A stretch of DNA of 64,000 nt, from assembly GCF_964355755.1 (NCBI RefSeq), contig NC_092677.1:28178101-28242100 (forward strand), in the 5' to 3' direction. A model generated the notes under the pieces. It was given only the letters and a program-made list of their open reading frames with translations, did no database searches and had not been told where the DNA came from. The translations under genes were made by a program, and so were the position numbers. Source of the stretch: Antedon mediterranea (lineage: Eukaryota; Echinodermata; Crinoidea; Comatulida; Antedonidae). Positions 46,466 through 58,100 of this stretch are shown here, in pieces (the stretch's first letter is position 1; each line of letters starts with the position of its first letter).

Positions 46466-49400
46466 TTAAACTTTTCGTTTAATATGTTTCAATACTTTTC
46501 CGGAATGCTTAATTTCGCTGCCGTCTGTGTTTATTGGTTTGTTTAGTAGGCCTACTTTTTGCAAAGTATCGGCTGCTTCCGAACCCGTTAATAACGTGGG
46601 TGGGGGACATGTTCTATAGTGTATCAATGCAGCATGTGAAGCTTGGATCAATAGGCTCACAAAATCAGCTATTAATACATGGTCATCTATATACATGAAA
46701 TACTATGAATCCTGTATTCGGCAGGGAACACTAGTAATAGCAGAACACACACAGCTCAAATCACCTTGATAATGCCAAATATACCGGTGTAGCTTAAAGT
46801 ATTACATTGACGATGAGTTTAATAACGAAACTTGCGGCGGAGTAAGCTTAGCAATATTTGAAAGTTGAAGCATAATCTTGCATAAATCAATGCGTAATTG
46901 CCCTGTTCATTTTATACTTATCCTCCCCAAGAGGCGTTCCAAAGCGCAAGCGGTATTAGTTGACAAATGGTTCCACAGGGACACACTATGTGCAAAACAA
47001 TTCAAGCCTCAATAGGCGTTTAATATGATACGTGTTGTAATCATAACCAAGTCTATTATTCAAATAGGTCTAATCTTAAACACCAAAATTCCCTAATTTA
47101 ATGAGGTAATGCAATTTACATAAAGTGAAATATACAATAAAAACAACAATTAATTGCTAAAGATTGAGAGACCTGAGGGACCTACTCAAAAGTCGGAAAA
47201 ACGTCGATTTCATTCATCATTTTGTATTTACATTTAATACGATTCAAATTATTCGTAAAATATGTCAAAACTAGTTATAGTGTGTGTGTTAATTTGAAAC
47301 CGTATTTCTGTCACACTGTTAATCATAGACCCGGATGTCTTATTGAATGAGGCGTGAGGAAAGCTCTAGTAAATTGAGTTGTTTAAGTATTAGAGGATAA
47401 TACTTAGCAGTGGGTGAGATGACAAATATACACATCTCCAACCAGTCCACTAATTGTACAGGTCTGTAGAGAAATGCACTCCATAAGTACTCTAACCCGA
47501 GTAGTCGGATGGTTCGTGCGTGTAAAACGAACCATCATCAACAAGATACTAATGAATGATGATGATGATACCAGGTGACATCGATGATGCCGTCATTATT
47601 GTTACGCGGTGGTCAACGCGCACATATACTGTTTTGACGACAGAAGAATTCTTTACACACGAGGTAAGGGAAGTATTTTGGCATAAACGACCAAAGAATA
47701 ATTATTGTGATTTAAGTTGTATCTAATAATTAAGCTGACTGTGTTGTAAGAAATATTACAATACAAGTTGATGTAAAATCCTGAAATATAGTACAATGGT
47801 TATTGCAATAAGCAATTAGAAGTATTGTAGGCCCATTTGTTAAATACAGTACAATAGTTATTGCAATAAGCATTAGAAGTATTGTAGGCCCATTTGTTAG
47901 CAAAAATAAACTACAGGTATTTATTAATAATTTATTCAACTTAATGTTATCGGATATATAAATTCTTATCATGTCATTAAAAAAACAAGGCCGTACATGG
48001 TTGCAGTCGCTTGCTCAAGTTTGTGTTTGCACGCACGCGACTAGTCTGGGCTCCAGACGGAGTTTTTTCTTAATATTAGTAAAAATATAAATATTTTTGC
48101 ACATATGGCGTTTCATACCTGTATTACTTGAGTTTGGTATTCAGACAAAAATCGCGGTCGAAATAAAAACAAATAAATTATAAAAAAAAAACAATACAGA
48201 CAAGTCTAGCACGCGACTAAAACATGGAAAGAAAACTTAATGCACCACAACGGTGTGGCTCATACTCTCATGTATGATTTGTCCTGTAAAATATTTGTTC
48301 TTTTCGCCTGTAGAAATTTAAGCTGTATTTGATTGATTGATTGAATGATTGAAATTTATATTTATACTGGATAACCTCTTCAGTCAAAGACTTGTCTCCC
48401 AGAGGGCCCAGTTGGTGATCAGTGGCTGTGATGTACTAATACACCGGGGTAACCCCCTACTCGTCTCGAAAGATGTACTAGGTTCTTTAAAGTGTACACG
48501 AGCTAGATGTGTACACTGGACCTACGGTTTATAGTCCTTATCCGAGAAGACTCGTTCTACCACCAGAACCATGGAGTGAGTGAGCCTCGATCGAACCCCT
48601 GCCGATGTTATGGCTACGTAATTACGGTTCCACTGTCTTAACCGCTCGGCCACTCACTCACATTTTCGTTTATCAATAAATTATATGACATTTATAATTC
48701 ATATTTTCCCAAAAGAACGTAGGCCTATAATTAAAACATTCCCCTCTGGCAATCGAAATAGATGCCCTTTTGATTCTATTAAGAATAATAAAACAATTAT
48801 AATTATGACATTAGAAAATAAAGAGTTCAATTATAGGTAGTGTACGGTATAGCAATCATTTTGTTTGTTGCGAGCATACACTTTTTTTCTCATTCGCTTG
48901 ACTAACGTTTCCAGTAGCACGTGTACTTTGGGTTCTGGTAAATCCATTTAAGTCGAACTTAATAATCAATATCCAGCGATCGATCGATTAACGGAATGTT
49001 AACGAGGCGTTTACTGGGTCAAATTCTTTAACTAGGGTCAACTCATATTATGACGATAAGTTTAGTTGACATGAGTTACAAATTGAATTTAACCTGCATC
49101 ATGTAATTTGATTAGAGCTACGATGAGTAGACATACCACACAGTTTACAGATTGCCTTTACTTGTGGTGTTAACGAAATACGACGCTTGGCGATAAACAC
49201 AGTGGATTACCACACCGATTAACTTATGAAAACAGTTATTAAGTATAACATGTAGATAATGTAGATTCTTGGTCTTGATAGTCATTAACAACACATTTAC
49301 AGGTTCTATCTGTACATACAGCTGTACAACTTGACGTCCACTTATCATCACTTTGTTCGCACTTTCACCTTAAATATTAGGTATTTAATTATTTATTAAA

Positions 49401-52400
49401 ATATTAATATGATACTGTCTTGGATAGCTTACATGGAAGACTTTTAATTCGTAACCTCTTATACGATTGATATTTTAAAACAGAAATATTCACTCGCTTC
49501 TTTTAAAGCAATCGCTTCTTTTGGTATAGGCCTACTATTGAATATTGTAATGTAATTGTGAATTGTGAAAATAAATGTGACATCGGACAATTAGTGCTAC
49601 CATCGTGCTACTGTACCATCGTGCTACTGTACCATCGTGCTACTGTACCATCGTGCTACTGTACCATCGTGCTACTGTACCATCGTGCTACTGTACCATC
49701 GTGCTACTGTACCATCGTGCTACTGTACCATCGTGCTACTGTACCATCGTGCTACTGTACCATCGTGCTACTGTACCATCGTGCTACTGTACCATCGTGC
49801 TACTGTACCATCGCGCTACTATACCATCGTGCTACTGTAGCTTATTAATTTTTTAGAAATGACAGTAGTAGTAGTCAGACGAGCAGAAACAAGGCGGCAA
49901 ACATTTATATTCACACGGTGCTCACAACCCGCGCACACTGTCATTCCCAGTCGGTATCCAAGGTTAATGTAGGCACAGTCCTAGTTCGAAATTATGAATT
50001 CGGCAAACCCTGGTTACGACTTTGATAGGGACGAAAGTAAACATTCCCAAATGAAAGAATAATTCATGATGTGTTCAGGTTTCCTACAATTTTCCTACAA
50101 TGTTGTTAATCAGAGATTACACCATATTAACTTAAGCATTGGGAGACAGGCCCGTAGCCTGTTTTATGGTTCGGGCGACCTATTGTTTAGATCACGGCAG
50201 TCAGCATGCATAAAGTATATAGCCTTCCGACGTACATGGAACGCTGCGGTTACCTACAGTATGTGTGGCTATGAAGTATACTGTAGTGTATCATCATCAT
50301 AGAGGATTATAGTGAATGTTAATATATTACACTATAATTATTATCTATGGTATCATGTAGGTTACATTATATAGCATCCGATTATTTTATCTAGGGCTAT
50401 ACCAGCCGATACGAGGCCTACTCAACTGTATCAATACCACCTATTTACATTGATATATTTAATTTCCAACAAATTGCTGTAAATAAATATAGGTAGAGCT
50501 ATAATAAGCATTGAATTTGCCTTCTCACACAAAGTTTGCTTTTTTCGGAAATTTCCCTAGACGTACGTTCACATTGAAATTGAACGCAAAACAATGACCG
50601 AGTGAATGATCAAACAATCGGCGGTTAAATAGTCCACGTGTGTGAGGCGGAGAAAAAAAAGTACGAATACGATCGTTTTGCTCATTGGAAGCATGCTGCA
50701 TGAGAGTGTCTTTTCCGACCAATTAGAGGTGCCATTTATCATGAATGTTGTGTGCGAGAGTACCATTTCCGGCCATTAGGGGTGTCATTTACCAAAATTC
50801 GCTTCTCCTCCTCAGGCCCCACTATTGGGGGTTGGGTGGGGGGGGGGGGGGTGGCAGTGTCCCAAATACTTAGTGTACGAATCTACCCTTCACAGATCCT
50901 GGCTACGGCCCTGGGAAAAAGTATTGGCCCCCTCATCACAAAGTCACAATGTTCTATAGGCCTAATAACTTGGATTATAACATTTAGTGACTGTGATTTC
51001 AGTGGGCCTATTTAGCCATGTTAGTAGGCCATATACATACATATAAATAAGAGTAATTAACATGTGTCGTTTGAGCATATCAATTGATGAGTTATAGGCA
51101 CAAGTGCGTGCGTGAACTATGGTAATGTTTTATTTAATATTGTTTGTATATAGGCCTACTTCAATTGAAGTGTGGTGGATGTGGTACCATGATGACACAA
51201 TAAAATGTGTAATTGTTTTTGTGAGTTTTTCATTTATCTGTTTTTGTATATCTCAGAGAAAACATAATTTCTATGTATACTTTATATGCAAATGACCAAT
51301 AAATAGAAGTAAATTTCCACTGATGAATGAATGAATATATTAATGAGAATGTTTATATAAATGGGTTTTTTTTCAAAGTTTTCTGGAAGTTTGTTCGATA
51401 TTACCCATAATACGTGCAGCGTCATGTTACCCGACATGCATAGCGAAAGAAGGTGGAAACAGTAATTTCATTTGTATTATAGTTTATCATATAATTGGGT
51501 GCGACCGACCGACCGACCGACATGTTTATTACACCGGCCTACCTCGTGAGAATAGACTATGTTATGCTGTATCTGTTCATCGGTATTCTTGCTCTTTAAT
51601 CAATTATGTAGGCCTATTTCATTTTTGTACAAACAAGCAAAACATGACCAAACATCCAAATGACGGATGTACCAAAAAACCGAAATAAATAAATTTCAAA
51701 TGAAAAATGAACCATAAAAAATACATTAGAAAATGTTTATTACACACTCGCTTACTTTGTTTGTGATATTTTCCAATCCACATTCCATTTAATTTAACTT
51801 CTTCTGTACATTCATTCATTAAAATATCTACAATCCGCCGGTGTACTGCACACAGCAAACGAATACACAACACTACAGCAATGGGAGCAGGACTGTGGAT
51901 GTTGTCGACCATTAGCAAAAGAGAGATTTTGTGAGTTTTAAACTTTTTTTTTGTTTGTTTTTTAAGGTCTAATATTTGCACATCAAGAATATTTACAATG
52001 TTTTGTTTTAACTTTTGTTTAATATGTATAGTTAAGATAGGGCCAACTGTAAGAATCGCCTCTATGGGCCAATACAGGGAAACTGGCTGACGTACGTCCC
52101 AACAGATGTGCATGTGCTAAATTGATAGTGAATAGTATTATACGCGACCCCAGACCGTCCTGGTGGCGACAAGAATGATAGTATAGAAAATAGAAGTTGA
52201 TCTTTACACATTATTGCGCCCAACATTTTAATTGAAGTAATATTTTACATCGATATCCTAACAAACAACTGAGATTTTGAAAGGAAACAAATGTTGCGGT
52301 ACTGTATGTGCATTATTTGTTGCTGAAAATGATGTGCCATGTTTGGTTGAGGAGATCTTGCATATTCTCTTTAATTCAATCTCATCGGGAGACCAAACTT

Positions 52401-53900
52401 GATACAAATTGTACTAGTTGGAATTAAGTATAATTGTTTGAAGGCACGCGAGCCATGTAACACGTTGATGTATTAATCACTGTGGCTGTGTTTTCAGACA
52501 TACCAATTATAATTATATACCACATAAATACCATTTCATGTTGGATTCAATTTATCTTTTTCTGTTGAGTTCCAACCAGTCACACGGTGATAGAATCGCA
52601 ACAATTCAATTTACAAAGACGTATATGCTGGGTGTGTTATTTTTGTGTTTGGTAATTCACTAAATAAACGTGTGGTCTGTAACTGTAACACAAATTGCGT
52701 TTGTTGTACCTTCAACGCAATTCCATAATTTAGGGCCTATGTTCGATAAAACAGGGTTGTGAACATTAGTGTGCACAATCCGTTTTAGAATTAAACACCA
52801 TCATTATCTTCGATTTATACAGTAGTAACTAGTAGCTATCTGTCCACAGTATTTATTAAGTAAAATAAACATGCATAAAGTTGTTAATTGCAGAAAGAAA
52901 ATTGGCCCCTCAAAATTAATCCCTCGCTTTGAAATTATCTCCGATCCACTTGGCCCAAACCACGGCTAGGGGTTGTGTAGAACAAAGAAGGTTCGAAAGA
53001 AACCCCCTTTTTTCTCCTAACAATTTATTTTGTAATAATCATCGCAATGTATTTGCACACTCCCATATCTTCACACACTCCTGTATTAAAACTTAAAATA
53101 TTCCATCTTTTCTTGATTGACAAGGCAATGGTTATTATGAATATGTTATATTAGCATGTTCAAGAATACGTAATAACCCGCAACCTTAAAAAAATATAAC
53201 TGCTAATTATTATGACTATAAACCGACATCTAAAATAGCAATTATATATTTATAATTGGAACGTTTACCTTAATTCATTCATTTTTAAATTTTAGAAAAA
53301 AAATCTCATGCATGAAAACTGTGGCAAACAAATTAGTTAGAAATAGAAAAATACAGTTTTAAAGTAGGCCTTTATTAGTTGCAAATAGGTAGGGTATGTT
53401 AAATGTTAAATACCCAGACTACGAATAAAACAATTTATTTTAGCGGAGCCCAGGGGAGGAGCGAACAAAGGTGGGGGTGGAATACTTAATCGACGAAGTC
53501 CGTAATTTACGGGAATTTCCCTAAAGTTTCGATACGTCTCTCTAACAAACATCTTTGATTTTTCTCGTGCGTCACCTATTTCATCAGCGTGTCTGATTTA
53601 ATGCGCGCGTCATCGGGGTGGTGTCGTCACTGCATATAGGCCTATGTATGTCTCAAAATGTTATACTGTAGTTATATTAATTAATTACGTTGTATGTAAC
53701 TTACCTTTTTTCAGCACTTCCCGTTGCTCAGTGTTCCTGGGGATCGATGCTTGAATTTTCCTAATATTTTCTGGTCAAAGAATTGTTCGGAAATAGTTCT
53801 ACAATCAAATCACAGTATGTTGATTTGGTAGTTGAGTTACAAACGTGTCTAAAAACATCCACTACATTATGTCTTCTCCCGATCTTTTGCACAAGACACG
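46466..53900 (-). CDS. Tentative small gene, unknown product (two coding exons plus leader exon)
   Basis: Pieces that fit together on the minus strand: a leader exon ending at 53705 in a strong donor (AAAAAAG|GTAAGT), with CCAAT at 53929-53925 and a GTGGGCGTGT box at 53906-53897 upstream; an exon at 51756-52046 after GATTCTTACAG, with an ATG at 51912 and donor GTAAGC; and an exon at 46466-46686 after GTATATAG ending in TAA. The two coding parts join in phase (157 + 221 nt, 125 residues). The protein would start MVDNIHSPAPIAVVL and contain HVLIADFVSLLIQASHAALI and NKPINTDGSEIKH. No known domain is recognised and further exons may be missing. The splice sites are decent, but this is a hypothesis. 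Confidence 0.3.
47788..47900. repeat. Tandem duplication, about 58 bp unit
   Basis: ATAGTACAATGGTTATTGCA and the following AGAAGTATTGTAGGCCC and ATTTGTTA occur twice head to tail, with one base missing in the second copy. Confidence 0.8.
48330..48662 (-). mobile_element. tRNA-derived SINE
   Basis: Read on the minus strand it starts GTGAGTGAGTGGCCGAGCGG (box A, Ser/Leu-tRNA-like) and then has CAGGGGTTCGATCGAGG (box B), a tRNA-type Pol III promoter. A body follows with CAGTGTACACATCTAGCTCG, TTTAAAGAACCTAGTAC and TTCGAGACGAGTAGGGGG, and it ends in a CAATCAATCAATCAA tail. The GTGAGTGAG/CTCACTCAC pair forms an acceptor-stem-like helix. The body resembles that of the 5S-derived SINE at 16054-16495. 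Confidence 0.82.
48663..49587. other. Nothing identified
   Basis: AT-rich, with no supported exon or repeat; it would be intron DNA of the tentative minus-strand gene if that gene is real. Confidence 0.35.
49592..49840. repeat. 16-bp minisatellite (GTACCATCGTGCTACT), about 15 copies
   Basis: Period is exactly 16 bp. The last copies carry a few changes (ATCGCGCTACTATACC). All three forward frames stay open for the full length because the unit lacks stops; the resulting proteins are not real. Confidence 0.96.
49841..51755. other. No supported gene; low-complexity patches
   Basis: A short frame at 49995-50063 (MNSANPGYDFDRDES) has no support. A G-run is at 50827-50851, next to CTGGCTACGGCCCTGGG (50900-50916), which also occurs in the repeat at 10790-10950. 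A (GACC)n run is at 51505-51521. Confidence 0.4.
52684..52733. repeat. Dispersed short repeat, copy 1
   Basis: TGTAACACAAATTGCGTTTG followed by TTGTACCTTCAACGCAATTCC is shared with 54245-54294 at about 85 percent by eye. The unit contains a short inverted pair (AATTGCGTT and AACGCAATT). Confidence 0.65.
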
Positions 53901-54043
53901 CCCACTTAACAATGCTAGTCTTTGATTGGTTGGTTTGACCATGATTCTTTTTGTTGCTCAGTGCCTGGTAAAAACTATTTTTTTGATCGGGAGTAGTTGT
54001 TAGTTAGGCCTATATAACTGTATAAATTATGTATTTGCGCGCT

Positions 54044-54130
54044 GTAATAATAATAATAATAATAAGATTTTTATAGCGCACATACCACTCCAGAGTGCTC
54101 AAGGCGCATTTAAAAATAAAAAAGAAATAA
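54044..54130 (-). mobile_element. 3' end of a retroposon (AGCGCTATAAAAAT + TTATTATTATT tail)
   Basis: On the minus strand GCGCCTTGAGCACTCTGGAG and GTGCGCTATAAAAATCTTAT precede a TTATTATTATT tail. This pattern is a widespread SINE/LINE 3' end in marine invertebrate genomes, recalled from memory. The head is missing. Confidence 0.5.
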
Positions 54131-54244
54131 ATCATACAAATTCCTGGCAAATAAAATGCAATTTCTTTGGAGGGTCCCCATCCGTGAATTATATTTATTG
54201 ACTGTACAGTGTTATGTAATAGTATTCTAAAGGCATATGGCGTA

Positions 54245-54294
54245 TGTAACACAAATTGTGTTTGTTGTATCGCCAACACAATTCCATCATTTAT
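54245..54294. repeat. Dispersed short repeat, copy 2
   Basis: TGTAACACAAATTGTGTTTG then TTGTATCGCCAACACAATTCC; see 52684-52733. The change from GCG to GTG in the left half is matched by CGC to CAC in the right half, so pairing is kept. Confidence 0.65.
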
Positions 54295-54327
54295 GTGAAT
54301 GTGATGAGTGGAAACTTGAATAGGCCT

Positions 54328-54480
54328 AAAGCGTGGTTCCCACTAGCGACGCAAACGTAAGAAAATGCCCTTCCAATAATTGCAGCACGGTTGCTTCGTT
54401 GTTTCCCACTTGTGATTACGCAATACAGCGCTCAATACGTCGTAGCGTTGCGTTGCGTTCGATAGTGGGAACCACGCTTT
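54328..54480. mobile_element. GTGGTTCCCAC-family MITE, best copy
   Basis: AAAGCGTGGTTCCCACTA at left and TAGTGGGAACCACGCTTT at right are perfect 18-bp inverted ends. The element is 153 bp long with no ORF. TA at the border suggests a TA target. A subterminal repeat GCGTTGCGTTGCGTT is near the right end. Confidence 0.85.
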
Positions 54481-55164
54481 AAGCAAACGTGTATTCACAC
54501 AATGAAATAAAAACATTTGTTGACAAATATTATGCAAACACCAAAGTATTATTAAGATTTTTTTTTTTTATAATTTAAATATTTAAAAAAAAATCTACAG
54601 ATAAAAGTATGGTTACAGTATAAAATTCTATTAAAATAGTGTACACTTTACAAGTTCCTTTAAATGTATATTCAGCGATATTATTGTTTATTTCTTACAA
54701 AACATGTTGATTAATATACAAAGCTTATAATAACTAAAAACGTACAAACACACTAAAAAACATTTTAAATAATATTAATATTCCAATATTTTATAGCGTC
54801 ATTAGCAAGCGTGGGTACAGTAAAATTATTTCTTTATCCACATAACGTTTAGCACTAATTATATCCACCCGATACACAAGCAGTATTATGTCTAGTGACA
54901 ATAAACATTCTGCAGTATCTTGTCTTCAGCCAGCAACCTTTGTCCCATATGGAATACCTTTTACAGTAGCCTTTTTCTGAAGCGTTATGTCTACGCTTTC
55001 TGCCATCCACCTTATTCGTTTGCTTTAGCTTTAGACCTTGGTTCGAATCCTAAGTACAGTCGTTTGGTTAAGTTAATATTTAGAAGTGATATGGTACACG
55101 ACTGTTTGCCGTCTGCAGAAATTTCTTGTTGCTAAACATGATACCGTAATAGAATCATTTTGTA

Positions 55165-58100
55165 TTATGTTTTTGTGGCAGGATTACTAGCACCACAGTA
55201 GTATTTGCGATGTGCAATGAACGTAGATAAGTTATTGAAATGAAGATCACACGTACGACACAGTTTAGCATTGCTTTTGTTGTTCTTCTTTAATTTGTTT
55301 GTGTCTTCTTCTGGCGAACCGTTTATCTGTTCTGGCGAATAAATTTTTTCTACTTTAGTCACTACATCAGTCATATTTGTGGAAGCTGCATCGTCGGACT
55401 TATTTTCACGAGTGGAATTACCATCTCTACTGTGATCATTGTCAATGTGGGTTTCATGATTTTCGTTATCTGAGTAACTTTTTGACAATTTTAAATCTTT
55501 CTGATCTTTGTAACCAGTTTGAACATTTAATATTTTTCGGTTATGAGAAGAATCAGCGTCTGGGTCAGGTTTGATGTTCTTTATGACAGACTGTCTGGTT
55601 TGACTTTGTGATAAATCCAGTTCTCTACATGTTTCTATCTGTTTAGTTTTCCTATCGTTGACTTCTTCAACTTTAGCTTGTTTGGCATAAACCGCGTGTG
55701 GTGTAGTTGATTTGCGACGTTTTGCACCTTCCCGTGTTATTTTGAGAGGTTGTGGGATGGCAACATGTCCTTTACTTTCAGCTTGGAGACAGTTGGACGA
55801 ATCTAATAACAAACCAGGATGATTTACAAAATGTTCTTGAAGTTGGCTAATATTGCTGCCAACAAATGGACAAGCAGGACATACACATGAAACACAGTTA
55901 TGGTTTTTCAAATCAGAAAACCCTGTAAAGGTGTTTTGGCAAATATTGCATATAATAGTGTCGTTTTCATTAGTCTTATCGTCATTATTATTATCTGTAT
56001 CTTGTTGGCCAATTGCTGTATTCAATACCGGTGAAGTAGATGCCATACTGCGATATGAACAATAGTTTTCCTTATGAGCTACGTAGATGTCATAATTTCT
56101 GAATATAGCTCCACAAACACAGTAGATTTTTCTCTGTCCAATCCCACCAGTTGATAAAGTAGATTGTGTGTCTTTGGATGTAATCATAGTGTCATTATAA
56201 GGAGTTGTTTGGCATTTTAGCACCAAAGATTTCTGTTGTCCATCTTCTGCAGAATCTGCTGGTATTCCAAGCTCTGATGATATCGGACTTGTTGCACTGC
56301 CAGGAGAGCCTCTATCTGCTTGTCGTGGACTTGACAGTGTGTGTGCACACTGCCCTCTTGTGCCTGTAAATGTTGAAGAGATTGGTGTGCCATTAGGTGG
56401 TGATGAACAGAGTTCTTCTGCACTTGAAGGAGACGACTTTGGTCTTTGTAATTCACTGTGAATTGAGCCTACTGGGGAAACCTTACCACACACATCATCT
56501 TTTTCTGTTATCAGTCCTGGGGAATCTGGAGACTGGGATGAGTTCCTACTTGAAGTGCCATTTCTTGGAGAACTTCTCAATGGTGAAGCTCTTTGTGGTG
56601 ACGGCTGATGTCTTGTTGCACAATAATATTGTTTATGGACTTTCAAAGATTCGTGTTTGTGGAATAATATATCGCACTCAATACATCTGTATCCCAGCAC
56701 AATTGCTCTTGGAGGAGGAGTTTGTACATTTAGACTTGTTGGCCTTACTAATGTTATAGCTGTACTTGATAATTCGTTAGTGGTAGATGGACACTTTTTA
56801 ACACTCAAATCAAGAGGTTTTTCCTGCGAAACTATTGAGTTCTCTTGCTCTTTTTCTATTTTATCATGATGACCAGAATCTGGGGACTTTGAAGTCGGCC
56901 TTGAAAGACACAGCATCGGCAAAGGACTTGGCCCACTCTGCGCAATTGAGATAACTTTGGGAGTTGTTTCTGGTTCTGGAGAAGTGTTAAATCTTGATCT
57001 TTTTGTAATTGGTTGTTCTTCATCACTTGTACTGGCTCTTTGTCTTTTCTGAAGCTTAGCAATATACAAATCATTAGCAAATTGTCGGTTTGCGCAGTAG
57101 TATGTTTTATGAGCTGTGAAATTACGAATAGATTTGAATGTAATATTGCATTCCGAACATGACAGTACACTTGGGGGCGGCACACCCACTAATGAGCTGG
57201 TTTTAGTCGTACTTGATACAGCATCTTCTGACATTTTATCTTTGATATTTATTTGGTGTTCAGGACTCTTGTTTACATTACGACATTCATGATGGTCAAA
57301 ATTGACTTCGCTGTTTGTTTTAAAAGCGCAAGTTTTACATTGTAAAACATTCTTGGTGTTACTTGACGAACATGAATCTGAGTTCACACTATCTTGAACC
57401 ATGTGAATGTTACTAACGGTATTGTTAGATAGTTCTGTTTTGTTAGATAGTTCTGTTTTGTTAGTGTCCTTGTCCGTTATGTCCATTGGTTTTGTTGCAG
57501 AACTGTACACAAGTACGTGTTGTTGAAACATGTGAGCTGTTAATGTTTGAACATTACTTGCAATATACGTACAGAATTTACACAGATTTGATTCAGGTTC
57601 ACCGTGTAACTTAATCATATGCGTTTCACAGTTGCTATGGTTACTGAACGTTGATCGGCAAAGTTGGCAAACAAATTCTGTAGTATTTTCATTTGGTTTT
57701 TGCAGTATGTCTGTATGTCCTTGTGGAGAAACATCAGCTTTCTGGCAATAATGCTGTATATGTACTTGTAAGTTGGCTGGGTTACGAAAGTGGATATGGC
57801 AAAAATGGCAGACACAGACTCGTTGCTTCAAACCAACTGAAAACAAAGAAATCGATTGGTCAAACTTTTAATCGATATACTATTATTACTATATTTTCAA
57901 ATTAAAACTTCATCAGATTTTTTATGTTACAATGTTTAATAACAAACTGTTTCAAAAACAGCTTGAATAAAATCAAATGACAAGGACACTAACATGTGAA
58001 TAAAAAAAGTTGGGTGAATGGAACATTGGAGCACAGCTGTGCTTTATTCAAATCAAATGTGGTCTAGCTCAACATGATAGACCCTCTGTGCATGAAGTTT

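Noticed and set aside
48570-48662. A functional tRNA gene (minus strand)
   Set aside because: Boxes A and B are present but the cloverleaf is poor and the segment heads a SINE.
49558-49856. ATVPSCYCTIVLLYHR repeat frames
   Set aside because: All three frames of a 16-bp minisatellite give the same peptide; not a gene.
56217-56456. A Q- and H-rich minus-strand frame, and plus-strand frames at 56397-56759
   Set aside because: They are shadows of the large FOG exon in other frames.
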